Below are positions 18,094 to 27,039 of a DNA stretch of 64,000 nucleotides, one piece after another. Numbering within the stretch: position 1 is the first letter of the stretch; each line of letters opens with the position of its first letter. The notes below the pieces were generated by a model. The model did not search any database. It saw nothing but the letters and a program-made list of their open reading frames with translations, and had not been told where the DNA came from. The DNA is from Candidatus Tisiphia endosymbiont of Nedyus quadrimaculatus (GTDB taxonomy: Bacteria; Pseudomonadota; Alphaproteobacteria; Rickettsiales; Rickettsiaceae): positions 558,001-622,000 of the forward strand of contig NZ_OZ060452.1 of assembly GCF_964059235.1 (NCBI RefSeq). Direction: 5' to 3'. The translations under genes and the position numbers were made by a program.

Positions 18094-19122
18094 ATGAAAG
18101 ATATTAACATACTAGGCATTGATTTAGCAAAAACAATTTTTCATATTGTTGCATTAAATAAAGATGGTGAAAAAATATTAGCTAAAAAATTACACAGAGA
18201 AGAATTTGAAGACTACATTTTAACAAACATTCCCAAGAATAGTTTATTGGTAATGGAAGCATGTGGCAGTTGTCATTATTGGAGCAATAAGTTTATGGAA
18301 TCAGGTTTTACAGTAAAATTACTTAAACCATGTGATGTAAAAGCTTTTGCAAAAACTCGGCAAAAAAATGATACAAATGATGCTTTGGCAATAGCAAGAG
18401 CAGGAAAAGATCCGGAGTTAAAATCGGTTCGTATAAAAAATATATCACAACAAGAGATTAGTTGGTTACATAAACGTCGGCAACATATTATTAGACAAAG
18501 AGTACAATATAGTAATGGTTTAATGAGTGATTTACTTGAATTTGGTTATTACATAAAAATGAGTAAATCTAAATTTGCCCGTGAGGCATTAAATATAGTA
18601 GAAGATGCCAAAAATGCTGGTGTGATTTCAGAGAGAATGTATAAGGAAATGAAGGTAATAGCTGAAGAAATTGCTACGTTATTAATACAAGAATCAGCAA
18701 TAGATAAACAGCTAATAGCAATAAATAAAGAATCTGAAACAGCTACTTTATTAAAAACAATACCAGGTATTGGAGAAATTAATGCTAATATACTAAGCAT
18801 AGCAGCTTATGAAAATTATGATGATTGTCGAAGTTTTGCTGCAAGTTTGGGATTAGTGCCTAAGCAAAATAGCACAGGTGGTAAAACAAGTCTTGGATCT
18901 ATCACTAAGAAAGGAGATAGATATGTTAGAACTATGCTGATACAAGGAGCAAGGTCTATTGCAATCAGAGCAAAAATACAAAAGGACCCCACTGATCATT
19001 TAGTGCTATGGGCAAAAAAATTGTTGGGAAGGATGAGCTTTAATAAGGCTGCTGTGGCAATAGCAAACAAATTAGCTAGAATAGCGTATGTATGTGTTAC
19101 AAGAAAATGTGCATATGCTTGA
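18094..19122 (+). CDS. IS110-family DEDD transposase/recombinase
   Basis: 342 aa. The N-terminal DEDD (RuvC-like) domain begins MKDINILGIDLAKTIFHIVALNK (D10), followed by LLVMEACGSCHYWSNKF (E), and KTRQKNDTNDALAIARAG (the D..D pair). The C-terminal Tnp_20 domain holds LLKTIPGIGEINANILSIA and FAASLGLVPKQNSTGGKTSLGSITKKGDRYVRTMLIQGARS with the putative catalytic serine. AAGGAG lies 9 bases before the ATG. IS110 enzymes recombine without a classical DDE domain and, for studied members, are guided by an RNA from a non-coding end of the element. Confidence 0.95.
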   Translation: MKDINILGIDLAKTIFHIVALNKDGEKILAKKLHREEFEDYILTNIPKNSLLVMEACGSCHYWSNKFMESGFTVKLLKPCDVKAFAKTRQKNDTNDALAIARAGKDPELKSVRIKNISQQEISWLHKRRQHIIRQRVQYSNGLMSDLLEFGYYIKMSKSKFAREALNIVEDAKNAGVISERMYKEMKVIAEEIATLLIQESAIDKQLIAINKESETATLLKTIPGIGEINANILSIAAYENYDDCRSFAASLGLVPKQNSTGGKTSLGSITKKGDRYVRTMLIQGARSIAIRAKIQKDPTDHLVLWAKKLLGRMSFNKAAVAIANKLARIAYVCVTRKCAYA

Positions 19123-19414
19123 TAGTTGGTGGTGTATATAGATTTATCTGTATTTTATCTATATAAAAGAAGAAGTAAGTAAATAGGATTTAAGAGGTAC
19201 GATATAAGCGAAAGTGATTGGAGATAATAAATGGGCATTCCAAAAACAAGTCCGAGATTTTATGTCAAGGCTCTAGAAGCCGTAAGAATGAGTGGATAAC
19301 TCCAAGGATTGCGTGGAATGCGAAAACTATTATGGCACTAGATGCCGAATATATGACAGCTTATTTTTTTATTACTCCCGCATCATTTTTCTTATTGACT
19401 TACTTACTCGTCCA
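19123..19414 (+). ncRNA. Putative bridge RNA (seekRNA) region of IS110 copy 1
   Basis: The long 3' non-coding end holds two hairpins with the same loop: GGCT-CTAGA-AGCC (19269-19281) and GGCA-CTAGA-TGCC (19334-19346). The first is flanked by ATGTCA (19262-19267), the complement of TGACAT at the right insertion flank (19419-19424), and by TAAGAATGA (19283-19291), identical to the left insertion flank (17981-17989). The second is followed by ATATATGACA (19349-19358), identical to the right junction (19414-19423). This arrangement matches target- and donor-binding loops of IS110 bridge RNAs. The exact RNA ends are unknown. Confidence 0.6.
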
Positions 19415-19846
19415 TATATGACATCGAGTACATATTAAGCACTTTTTCCTTTATCTATTAGCCTTGCAGCCCGACTTTTAAATTACCCTGAGTATACGTA
19501 AGGCGAAATAGTTAGTTTTTTACATAAATTATCTATAGAGTCATTATTTTTGCTGTATAACATCTTCAGCTAACTTTAACAAAGCATTTAAATTAAAGCC
19601 AGTTCAATATAAGAATTAATAATTCTTATATCGAACTGAGGTTAACAATAATAAAGTAAATATTCTTTGCTAAATCCATTACAATTGTGCTACATTCCGT
19701 AGTGGATTTCTCAATTACTATAAAATCGTAATTTTGAGATAACCTAACGAATGTAAGAGAATTATTGATTGAATTAATTTCTTTGATTATTAATTATTTT
19801 CTAATAATCTAAAATATAGTATAATTTACAAGAAAATTAAGTAAAA

Positions 19847-20488
19847 ATGTTTAACATTGCATCAAAAGATAAACAACTAGATAGAACTAAAGTATCTAGT
19901 ATTTTTTATAAATTAGGACAAAAAGAAAAAAAAGAAAAGACTAGAATTAGTGAGTTATTAGTTGATTTTCATGAAAATGGTCTTCTATTAATGATACTTT
20001 TTTTTGCAATACCAGTTGCAATTCCGCTGCCGTATCCTCCAGGTTTTACTACTATAGTAGGGATTCCTTTGATGATTCTATCTATGCAGATGTTGCTTGG
20101 CTTTAGACAAGTTTCTTTACCATCCAAAATTAATAACTATCAAATTAGCAATGGTATACTTATTAATATAAGTGACAAAATTGTACCAAAAATTAAATTT
20201 GTGGAAAAATATATACGACCAAGATTTAGTTTCGCAGCCTCTATATATTGTGAACAATTTATTGGTTTAATATCGCTGATTTGCTCTATTGCCATATCAA
20301 TACCTTTACCTCTAACTAACGCCATACCTGCACTGGGCATTACAATAATGGCATTAGGTCTTTTAAACCGAGATGGATTAACTATAGTTCTTGGATTTAT
20401 TACCTCTATAGTTGGACTTATTATAGCTTTTATAGCAATCGCTGCTAGCTGGATTAGCATTAAATATTTATTTAATCTATTCTTCTGA
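19847..20488 (+). CDS. ExoD-family membrane protein
   Basis: 213 aa. Conserved ExoD features are a soluble N-terminus (KTRISELLVDFHENGLLLMILFFAIPVAIPLPYPPGFTTIVGIPLMILSMQMLLG), the second repeat IPLPLTNAIPALGITIMALGLLNRDGLTIVLG, and several membrane helices. ExoD was named for exopolysaccharide synthesis in rhizobia; the biochemical role is not known. The gene is preceded by a 350-base stretch without genes containing a TTCGATATAAG-type palindrome (19600-19645). Two hairpins follow it. Confidence 0.85.
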   Translation: MFNIASKDKQLDRTKVSSIFYKLGQKEKKEKTRISELLVDFHENGLLLMILFFAIPVAIPLPYPPGFTTIVGIPLMILSMQMLLGFRQVSLPSKINNYQISNGILINISDKIVPKIKFVEKYIRPRFSFAASIYCEQFIGLISLICSIAISIPLPLTNAIPALGITIMALGLLNRDGLTIVLGFITSIVGLIIAFIAIAASWISIKYLFNLFF

Positions 20489-20507
20489 TATAATAAATAT
20501 TAAATTT

Positions 20508-20547
20508 GTGCAAAAGGTGAAAGCCACTACTATAGAACCTTTTGCAC
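20508..20547. terminator. Hairpin after exoD
   Basis: Arms GTGCAAAAGG (20508-20517) and CCTTTTGCAC (20538-20547) around 20 bases, 19 bases after the exoD stop. No strong T-run follows, so it may act as an RNA-stabilising hairpin rather than a terminator. Confidence 0.4.
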
Positions 20548-20564
20548 TCATTATTAAATAATTT

Positions 20565-20602
20565 CCTACTTCAAGAGTTGTGAAAACAACTCTTGAAGTA
20601 GG
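20565..20602. terminator. Perfect 17-bp stem-loop just upstream of purC
   Basis: CCTACTTCAAGAGTTGT (20565-20581), loop GAAA, and the exact complement (20586-20602). A GNRA-type tetraloop closes it. The purC start codon is 21 bases downstream and TTATTTTT lies between, so it could be a terminator for exoD or a leader hairpin controlling purC. Confidence 0.6.
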
Positions 20603-20622
20603 AGAAGTATATTATTTTTCAA

Positions 20623-21339
20623 ATGAAACAAAAGTTATATCAAGGATCAAGTAAAGCTCTTTATCAGTCACAAGAAGATTTTGCTTTTATTATGGCCTTT
20701 ACTGACAAAATTACTTTAGAGAACGGAGAGATTTTTGATATTTCGGGTAAAGGGGTGCTGAATAATAATATTTCGTCCTTCATAATGAGCAAACTTGATA
20801 TGGTAGGAATAGATAACCACCTAATTGAAAAAATTAATATGCGTGAGCAATTAATACAATCTGTAGATATTTTCCCCGTTCAAATATTGGTTTCTACAGT
20901 AGCTTGCGGTAGGTTTGTAAAAGAATTCTCTATGGAAGAAGGATACGTATTTGATCATCCAATTATCGATTTTAGAGTTAGAAATAGTGAGTTAAAGCAT
21001 CCTATAATTAATGAACACCAAATACTAAATTTCGGTTGGTTAAGTAAACAAGAAATTGATGAAGTAAAACATAAAGCCATAAGAACATACGATTTTTTAA
21101 GTGGATTATTTACAGGTATTGGTATAAGGCTTGTTGAATGCAAACTAGAATTTGGCAGAGTGTTTAATGGTGAGGAATTTATGGTAATGTTGGCTGATGA
21201 AATTAGCCCTGATAATTGTCGTTTATGGAATATGAATAATAATGAGAAACTTGGAGCAGAAATGATTGCCAGTGATCCAGAAAAAGCTCTGAAATCTTAT
21301 CAGGCAATAGCTGATTTATTAAAAGATAGAACTTTATAA
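20623..21339 (+). CDS. purC: Phosphoribosylaminoimidazole-succinocarboxamide synthase (orphan PurC)
   Basis: 238 aa of SAICAR-synthetase fold: MKQKLYQGSSKALYQ (ATP-binding strand), FIMAFTDKITLENG, ISGKGVLNNNISSFIM, VEVKVRV-equivalent FPVQILVSTVACGRFVKEFSMEEGYVFDHPIIDFRVRNSELKHPIINEHQI, and the C-terminal LVECKLEFGRVFNGEEFMVMLADEISPDNCRLW. The family makes SAICAR in purine synthesis. No other pur gene is nearby and rickettsiae lack the rest of the pathway, so the present role is unclear. Usual K-X-G start and D-E-I-S-P-D metal site are kept. Confidence 0.88.
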   Translation: MKQKLYQGSSKALYQSQEDFAFIMAFTDKITLENGEIFDISGKGVLNNNISSFIMSKLDMVGIDNHLIEKINMREQLIQSVDIFPVQILVSTVACGRFVKEFSMEEGYVFDHPIIDFRVRNSELKHPIINEHQILNFGWLSKQEIDEVKHKAIRTYDFLSGLFTGIGIRLVECKLEFGRVFNGEEFMVMLADEISPDNCRLWNMNNNEKLGAEMIASDPEKALKSYQAIADLLKDRTL

Positions 21340-21424
21340 GTATTAGTATACCTAAAACCTTCTCTAGGAAGAAAAAATAAATTGTAAACATGCTTAGTGC
21401 TACAAATTTTTGGTGTATAATAAA

Positions 21425-21910
21425 ATGAAAATAATTAGTTACTTGAAGTCTCTTTTTTTATTTGAAATAATCTCAGGGCTTAGTCTAACTTTGAAGTATT
21501 TCTTCAAACCTAAAGTAACTATAAATTATCCCTATGAGAAGGGAAGGATAAGCCCAAGATTTAAAGGTGAACATGCATTAAGGCGTTACGCCAATGGTGA
21601 GGAACGTTGTATTGCTTGTAAGCTTTGTGAAGCAATTTGTCCGGCTCAAGCTATTATTATTGAAGCAGAAGAAAGAGAAGATGGTAGTAGGCGTACCACT
21701 AGGTACGATATTGATATGACTAAATGCATTTATTGTGGTTTATGTCAGGAGGCTTGTCCAGTTGATGCTATAGTGGAAGGTCCTAATTTTGAATTTGCTA
21801 CTATTACCCATGAAGAATTGCTTTATGACAAAGAAAAATTGCTGAAAAATGGTGATATGTGGGAACAAGAATTAGCAATTAAGCTACATGATGATTATAA
21901 ATATAGATAA
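21425..21910 (+). CDS. nuoI: NADH-quinone oxidoreductase subunit I
   Basis: 161 aa from ATG 21425 ([14 protein letters not shown]); an upstream ATG at 21410 adds five residues. Two 4Fe-4S motifs, [16 protein letters not shown] and [16 protein letters not shown] (CxxCxxCxxxCP), carry clusters N6a and N6b in the peripheral arm of complex I. The [23 protein letters not shown] entry is typical. It is followed within two bases by nuoJ. Confidence 0.97.
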   Translation: MKIISYLKSLFLFEIISGLSLTLKYFFKPKVTINYPYEKGRISPRFKGEHALRRYANGEERCIACKLCEAICPAQAIIIEAEEREDGSRRTTRYDIDMTKCIYCGLCQEACPVDAIVEGPNFEFATITHEELLYDKEKLLKNGDMWEQELAIKLHDDYKYR

Positions 21911-21912
21911 TT

Positions 21913-22527
21913 ATGGAGATATTTTTTTATTTATTTGCGGGGTTAATGGTTATAAGTAGTTGTTTGGTAGTCATTAGTAAAAACCCTGTTTATTCTGTCT
22001 TATGGTTGATCTTTACTTTCTGTAACGGTTCGGGGCTAATGATTTTGCTAGGAGCAGAATTTTTAGCAATGATATTGATTGTTATATATGTTGGGGCAGT
22101 AGCAGTATTATTTTTGTTTGTTATAATGATGTTGAATATCCGTTTTACCGATGTTATTGTGCAATTTAAAAGAAACTTATTTATAAGTATTGCTGTTGCA
22201 CTTATTATGTTTGCTGATCTTGTCCTGATAATTTGGTTAGGTACTAAAAATATAATTTTAGATAATAGCCAATTTGAGATAAAATCAGATGTCACTAATA
22301 CTCATGCTATTGGGAAAGTACTATATACCGATTATATTTTACCTTTTCAAGTTTCGGGTATTATCCTGTTTGTGGCAATGATATCTTGTATTACCTTAAC
22401 TATTCGGCATCGCAGCGGAGTTAAAAGACAGGATATTGCTAAGCAGCATGCTAAAAATAAAGATAATTCCATATTAATGGTTAAACCACATTTAAATGAG
22501 GGAATAGAAGGACTCAAATATGATTAG
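21913..22527 (+). CDS. nuoJ: NADH-quinone oxidoreductase subunit J
   Basis: 204 aa membrane subunit of complex I. Conserved text is [53 protein letters not shown], the third-helix pi-bulge region. The C-terminal tail is polar ([19 protein letters not shown]). It overlaps nuoK by 8 bases, so translation is coupled. Confidence 0.95.
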   Translation: MEIFFYLFAGLMVISSCLVVISKNPVYSVLWLIFTFCNGSGLMILLGAEFLAMILIVIYVGAVAVLFLFVIMMLNIRFTDVIVQFKRNLFISIAVALIMFADLVLIIWLGTKNIILDNSQFEIKSDVTNTHAIGKVLYTDYILPFQVSGIILFVAMISCITLTIRHRSGVKRQDIAKQHAKNKDNSILMVKPHLNEGIEGLKYD

Positions 22528-22834
22528 TACTATTACTTTGGAACATTATTTAACTTTGTCGGCCCTCATTTTTAGTATAGGGATGGTTGGTTTGTTTATG
22601 CATCGTAAGAATGTCATAACAATTCTTATGTCGATTGAATTGATGCTGCTGGCTGTAAACATCAATTTTGTGGCATTCTCTACTTATGCACATGAGATAT
22701 CTGGGCAAATTTTTAGTATAATAATTTTAACAATAGCAGCTGCCGAGACCACAATAGGGCTTGCAATATTACTAGTTTATTTTAGAAATAAAGGCTCAAT
22801 AGAAGTGGGTGATATAAATCAGATGAAGGGCTAA
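22520..22834 (+). CDS. nuoK: NADH-quinone oxidoreductase subunit K
   Basis: 104 aa, three transmembrane helices. The conserved membrane glutamates are in [22 protein letters not shown] and [26 protein letters not shown]. It is the MrpC-like proton-channel subunit next to NuoJ. Five bases separate it from nuoL. Confidence 0.95.
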   Translation: MISTITLEHYLTLSALIFSIGMVGLFMHRKNVITILMSIELMLLAVNINFVAFSTYAHEISGQIFSIIILTIAAAETTIGLAILLVYFRNKGSIEVGDINQMKG

Positions 22835-22839
22835 TTGAT

Positions 22840-24765
22840 ATGATAGCTTCGGCAGCAACACTTACAGTAATGTTACCTTTAATCTCTGGTATCATCAATG
22901 GTCTGTTTTGTCAGTGTTTTAGCAAAAAACAAGCAGCTTTTATTTCTACTATTGCTATAAGTTTATCGGCATTATTATCTATGTTTATATTTTACAATGT
23001 GGGCATAAACAAAGCCATTATTCATATAATTTTAGCAAAATGGCTAGAAGTTGGTAACATGAAAGTAAGTTGGGCGATTTACGTCGATCAGCTAACTGCT
23101 ATTATGTTTATAGTGGTTACTTGGATTTCAGCTGTTGTACATATTTATTCTCTTGGCTATATGGCAGATGATGATGGATTACCTAAATTTCTAGCATTTC
23201 TATCATTATTCACTTTCTTTATGCTAGCTTTGGTATCAGCAGATAATTTTTTACAATTATTTTTTGGTTGGGAAGGTGTTGGTCTATGTTCATATTTGTT
23301 AATTGGTTTTTGGTATCAGAAAGAAGCGGCGAATAAAGCAGCAATTAAAGCCTTTATAGTCAATAGGGTAGGAGATTTTGCTTTTATACTTGGGATTATT
23401 ACCATTATTGTTTATTTTGGTGTAGTTGATTTTGCTAGTGTATTTGATAAAGCGGAGTCATTATCTAAGATACAATTGAGTATATTGGGTTTTAAAGCAA
23501 CAGTAATTGACTTGGTATGTTTGCTATTATTCTTGGGATGCATGGGCAAGTCGGCTCAAATTGGCTTGCATATATGGCTACCAGATGCTATGGAAGGTCC
23601 AACTCCAGTTTCAGCACTTATTCACGCTGCAACTATGGTAACAGCCGGGGTCTTTTTAGTAGCTAGATGTTCTTATTTATTTGAATATAGTATAGGGGTA
23701 TTGCACTTTATTGCCATTATTGGTGCTATTACATGTATATTTGCCGCAAGTATTGCCATAGTTCAAGATGATATAAAAAAAATTATTGCCTATTCTACTT
23801 GTAGCCAACTTGGTTATATGTTTCTTGCTTGTGGTGTATCAGCTTATAATGCTGGTATTTTTCATTTAGTCACCCATGCATTTTTTAAAGCTTTATTATT
23901 TTTATCAGCTGGTAGTGTAATTCACGCTTGTCACGAGCAAAATATTTTTAAGATTGGTGGTTTGAAAGATAAGATGCCTATTACTTATTGTAATTTTTTA
24001 ATTGGATCACTGGCTCTCATAGGTATTTATCCTTTAGCAGGATTTTATTCAAAAGATGCTATTTTAGAGCTAGCATATAGTAGCGGTGGTATCGGTACTA
24101 TCGTGTTTATTCTTGGAATTCTTGCTGCAGTTCTGACTGCCATTTATTCTATGAAAATTATCTTATTAGTATTTCATGGAAAAACTAGATTAACTATTGA
24201 CATCAATCATGTCCATGAATCACCCAATATCATGAATGGGCCACTTAGTCTTTTAGTGGCAGGTAGTTTTTTTGCAGGGATGATAGGTTATTATATATTG
24301 TCTTTTGACAAACCAAATGGTTATTTCCTTGATAGTATATTTAATATTCATATTTACCAAATACTAGCAATTCATCCTCCTCTTTATATAAAATTATTAC
24401 CAATGGTTTTGGGACTAATAGGTATTGTTTTGGGGATTTATTTTTATAGAAGCATCAAAGAAAAAATAAAAATAGGATTTATAGAAAAGCTGTTGGTACA
24501 TAAATATTATTTTGATGAGGTTTATGACTTTGTGATAGTAAGATTAGTAACTAACTTAAGTAAGTTATGCAATTTGATGGATCAAAGAGTGATAGATAGA
24601 TTTGGTCCAAATAGCTTTGCCAAAACGGTAAATTACTTTGGTTTTCTAGTGAGTAAATCGCAGACAGGTTACGTATTTAATTACACTTTATATATAGTTT
24701 TATGTATAGTTGTTTATATTACTTTCTTTATAATAGGAATATTGCGAACTGATTCTTTTTGGTAA
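22840..24765 (+). CDS. nuoL: NADH-quinone oxidoreductase subunit L
   Basis: 641 aa, about 16 transmembrane helices plus the long amphipathic C-terminal helix region. Landmarks: [55 protein letters not shown] (conserved Glu), [46 protein letters not shown] and [22 protein letters not shown]. It is a proton-pumping subunit of complex I. The nuoM gene does not follow here; the next gene is the cyclase pseudogene. Confidence 0.96.
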   Translation: MIASAATLTVMLPLISGIINGLFCQCFSKKQAAFISTIAISLSALLSMFIFYNVGINKAIIHIILAKWLEVGNMKVSWAIYVDQLTAIMFIVVTWISAVVHIYSLGYMADDDGLPKFLAFLSLFTFFMLALVSADNFLQLFFGWEGVGLCSYLLIGFWYQKEAANKAAIKAFIVNRVGDFAFILGIITIIVYFGVVDFASVFDKAESLSKIQLSILGFKATVIDLVCLLLFLGCMGKSAQIGLHIWLPDAMEGPTPVSALIHAATMVTAGVFLVARCSYLFEYSIGVLHFIAIIGAITCIFAASIAIVQDDIKKIIAYSTCSQLGYMFLACGVSAYNAGIFHLVTHAFFKALLFLSAGSVIHACHEQNIFKIGGLKDKMPITYCNFLIGSLALIGIYPLAGFYSKDAILELAYSSGGIGTIVFILGILAAVLTAIYSMKIILLVFHGKTRLTIDINHVHESPNIMNGPLSLLVAGSFFAGMIGYYILSFDKPNGYFLDSIFNIHIYQILAIHPPLYIKLLPMVLGLIGIVLGIYFYRSIKEKIKIGFIEKLLVHKYYFDEVYDFVIVRLVTNLSKLCNLMDQRVIDRFGPNSFAKTVNYFGFLVSKSQTGYVFNYTLYIVLCIVVYITFFIIGILRTDSFW

Positions 24766-24784
24766 GTTTGAAGGAGGGATGGTC

Positions 24785-25495
24785 ATGATTTTTCCATACA
24801 AAATTATTGATCTCACACACACTCTTGATGAGCAAACTCCTTCATGGAGTGGAGGTTGAGGGTTTAATATTGAGGTTAAATTGGATTATTCTGACTGCCT
24901 ACAGAATGAAGAATTTCGCGTGCAGCAGTTCAAAATGCATGCCGGAATTGGTACACATATGGATGCACCAGCACACTGTATTCCAGGTAGTACTACCATT
25001 GACCAAATACCATTATCGCAGCTGATTGCTCCTTGTGTTATGATTGACGTGTCAAACTCTTGCCACGAGCGTTATAGTCTAAGCCTAACGGACATTGAGC
25101 GTTTTGAAGGACAATATGGAGTTATCAATGAGGGAAGTTTTGTGATGATCAAAACAGGATGGGAAAAGTTTTGGGGTGATCCGGAAAAGTATCGCAATAA
25201 TCACGTTTTTCCTTCTATATCAGTTGAAGCCGCTGAGATACTGACAAAACGAGGTGTGTGCGGACTTGGTATTGACACTTTGTCACCAGACAGACCAGCA
25301 GATGGATTCCCCGTTCATAAATTGTTTTTGGGCAATGGCAAATATATTGTTGAAAATGTTGCTAATTTGGCAAGTCTACCTATAATAGTAATAGGAAGCT
25401 GTATCTTAGCTCTGCCAATTAAGGTAAGAGGGGCAACAGAATTTCCGATAAGGCTTATTGGCTTAATAAAAGAAGAAACAAATCTAAATTTTTAG
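24785..25495 (+). pseudogene. Cyclase-family (kynurenine formamidase-like) gene with in-frame TGA
   Basis: ATG 24785 follows a strong ribosome-binding site (AAGGAGGGATGGTC). The frame reads MIFPYKIIDLTHTLDEQTPSWSGG, then TGA at 24857-24859, and continues in the same frame with GFNIEVKLDYSDCLQNEEFRVQQFKMHAGIGTHMDAPAHC to the stop at 25495. The HxGTHxDxPxH-type metal motif identifies the cyclase family (PF04199). Homologues have cysteine or tryptophan-like residues at the stop position. Either the gene died recently, or a TTG at 24881 restarts translation and gives 204 aa lacking the N-terminus. No frameshifts. Confidence 0.8.
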
Positions 25496-25503
25496 GAGGT
25501 ATA

Positions 25504-26301
25504 ATGAAAAAACTTATTTTATGTTTAAGTATTGGGTTATTGTTTAACACATCTTCACTGGCAGATACCAAATGCTTTTTGGCTAAAGAAAATGATAAAA
25601 TTATCAAACAAGAAGGTGATTGTGCATCACGCTATGCACCTTGCTCAACGTTCAAAATTGCCATTAGTCTGATGGGATATGAAGAAGGGTTGCTAGTTGA
25701 TGAGACTCATCCTGAGTTACCATTTAAAGAAGGTTATATAGATTGGCTTGAGAGGTGGAAACAGCCCCACAATCCAACAACATGGATGCAAAATAGTTGT
25801 GTTTGGTATTCTCAAGTTCTGACGCAAAAGCTTGGAATGAGTAAATTCAAAGACTATGTTGTAAAATTTAACTATGGGAATCAAAATGTTTCAGGCGATA
25901 AAGATAAAAACAATGAATTAACGAGTTCATGGATATCCAGTTCGTTGGAAATTTCACCTGAAGAGCAAAGCGTGTTTTTACAGAATCTTATTGATAACAA
26001 ATTACCAATAAGTCTTAAATCTCATGAAATGACAAAAAATATACTCTTTGTGGAGGAACTACCAAACGGCTGGAAACTTTATGGGAAAACAGGCAACGGT
26101 TCTCAGCTTAATAAAAATAGAACGAAGAAGCTAGACCTCCAGCAAGGGTGGTTTGTTGGTTGGATTCAAAGAGATAATAGGACTATTGTATTTGTGAACC
26201 ATATTACAGATGACAGTAAGCAAGACACTTATGCAAGCCTACGTGCTAAAGCAGAGGCAAAAGAAAAATTACTACATTTGATCAAGACTGAGCAAAAATG
26301 A
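25504..26301 (+). CDS. Class D beta-lactamase (OXA-type)
   Basis: 265 aa with a signal peptide (MKKLILCLSIGLLFNTSSLA, cleavage near residue 20). All class D active-site elements are present: S48-T-F-K51 (nucleophile Ser and carbamylated Lys), S98-C-V100 (SxV), Y124-G-N126, the omega-loop W143 in SSWISSSLEIS, and K195-T-G197. It hydrolyses penicillins and related drugs in the periplasm. It sits 8 bases after the cyclase gene, with AGGAGG before the ATG, so the two form one unit after nuoL. It appears intact. Rickettsiae carry such genes sporadically, which suggests transfer. Confidence 0.93.
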   Translation: MKKLILCLSIGLLFNTSSLADTKCFLAKENDKIIKQEGDCASRYAPCSTFKIAISLMGYEEGLLVDETHPELPFKEGYIDWLERWKQPHNPTTWMQNSCVWYSQVLTQKLGMSKFKDYVVKFNYGNQNVSGDKDKNNELTSSWISSSLEISPEEQSVFLQNLIDNKLPISLKSHEMTKNILFVEELPNGWKLYGKTGNGSQLNKNRTKKLDLQQGWFVGWIQRDNRTIVFVNHITDDSKQDTYASLRAKAEAKEKLLHLIKTEQK

Positions 26302-26368
26302 TTTGAGGAATCAGGCTTCCTGAAGATGTGAAGATTTTGTTTTTATGAGTAGCTCTATACTCTTTCAA

Positions 26369-26617
26369 TTAATTTTCAGGTTGGGTAGTATTAGGCACAG
26401 GATCATATCCTCCTTGACAGAAAGGATTACACCTAATTATTCTCTTAATAAATAACCATAATCCTTTAATATTACCATGCATTATTATTGCTGACCTAGC
26501 ATATTCTGAACATGATGGATCAAAACGGCAATTATCACCAAGTAGGGGGGAAATAAAGAATTGATAACATCTAATAAGTATGAGCAACAAATTAAAGCGA
26601 TATTTCATTTTGATCAT
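26369..26617 (-). CDS. yidD: Membrane protein insertion efficiency factor YidD
   Basis: 82 aa from ATG 26617, which has GAGG five bases upstream; the frame itself extends farther back (to 26722) into a mobile repeat. The family core is [33 protein letters not shown] and [19 protein letters not shown], with conserved cysteines. YidD assists YidC-dependent insertion at the inner membrane. A family C element begins 20 bases upstream of the start. Confidence 0.93.
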   Translation of the reverse strand: MIKMKYRFNLLLILIRCYQFFISPLLGDNCRFDPSCSEYARSAIIMHGNIKGLWLFIKRIIRCNPFCQGGYDPVPNTTQPEN

Positions 26618-26636
26618 GGTTACCTCAAAAAGAGTA

Positions 26637-26972
26637 TACTCAAATGATTTGGAGAATGGGGACAATAAACAAGGGGTGAGCGGACTAGACCATAGTACCC
26701 TACATTTTTCTATAATCGTCATCGCGAGGCATCTTTAGATGCCGTGGCGATCTAGGTAAACAGCGAAGCTGTTTTTTCTAGTACGCTTCGCGTATCCTAG
26801 ATTGCTGCGTCGCCGCTTTCAGCGACTCCTCGCTAATAGACTATCAGCAGCCATTTTAATAGTGGTTATATAAAAAATGTAGGGTACTATGGGACTAGGC
26901 GTACATAAAGTGCGTGAGTACACGAAATCCCCGCAAGTATTTGCGAAACCAATTCTTCAAAGCAGAAGAGTA
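26637..26972. repeat. MITE family C, copy 2, interrupted by MITE E
   Basis: Starts TACTCAAATGATTTGGAGAA and ends TTCTTCAAAGCAGAAGAGTA, both flanked by TA. The central GGGGTGAGCGGACTAG...GGCGTACATAAAGTGCGTGAGTACACG is split by the family E element at 26691-26891. Confidence 0.65.
26691..26891. repeat. MITE family E, copy 2, nested in family C
   Basis: Terminal repeats CATAGTACCCTACATTTTT (26691-26709) and AAAAATGTAGGGTACTATG (26873-26891). Core: GTCATCGCGAGGCATCTTTAGATGCCGTGGCGATC plus a second palindrome AGCGAAGCTG...CGCTTCGCG. The flanking 9-mers GGACTAGAC (26682-26690) and GGACTAGGC (26892-26900) match at 8 of 9 positions. Confidence 0.85.
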
Positions 26973-27039
26973 TACTCTTACTTAATCTCAAGTATCGATA
27001 TAACAAGTTAATACTAGGTTCAGTATCATCTCTATTAAA

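Larger units (their letters stand above)
17995..19414 (+). mobile_element. IS110-family (IS1111-like) insertion sequence, copy 1
   Basis: 1420 bp between inverted repeats TGGACGAGTAAGTAA (17995-18009) and TTACTTACTCGTCCA (19400-19414). Subterminal inverted repeats and a DEDD transposase fit the IS1111 subgroup. True ends lie a few bases outside, at GAATGA | TGGTA on the left and ATAT | GACATCG on the right, within a Rickettsia palindromic core. The copy at 45900-47319 has the same length and appears identical, so spread is recent. The left non-coding end is 99 bp and the right one 292 bp. Confidence 0.9.
17843..19490. repeat. MITE family B copy 1, split by IS110
   Basis: The left arm CAGGGTAATTTAAAAGTC (17843-17860) and right arm GACTTTTAAATTACCCTG (19473-19490) are perfect inverted repeats. 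The interior before the IS (ACCGATGTCATCCCTGC..., GATTCCCGCCGTTGCTAAGAATGA) and after it (GACATCGAGTACATATTAAGCAC) rejoins into the REP-type core seen intact in the copy at 31450-31662. Flanks AGTATATG (17835-17842) and AGTATACG (19491-19498) look like a slightly decayed target duplication. Confidence 0.8.

Noticed and set aside
19218-19421. 67-aa frame after the IS110 transposase (and its copy at 47123-47326)
   Set aside because: It covers the two CTAGA hairpins and the inverted repeat of the element; no family resemblance. The region is better explained as structured RNA.
24857-24859. UGA as selenocysteine in the cyclase gene
   Set aside because: No SECIS-like hairpin was recognised and rickettsiae are not known to have a Sec system; recent nonsense mutation is simpler.
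26618-26722. N-terminal extension of YidD
   Set aside because: The extra residues come from a family C/E mobile repeat; the ATG at 26617 with GAGG upstream gives the normal family length.
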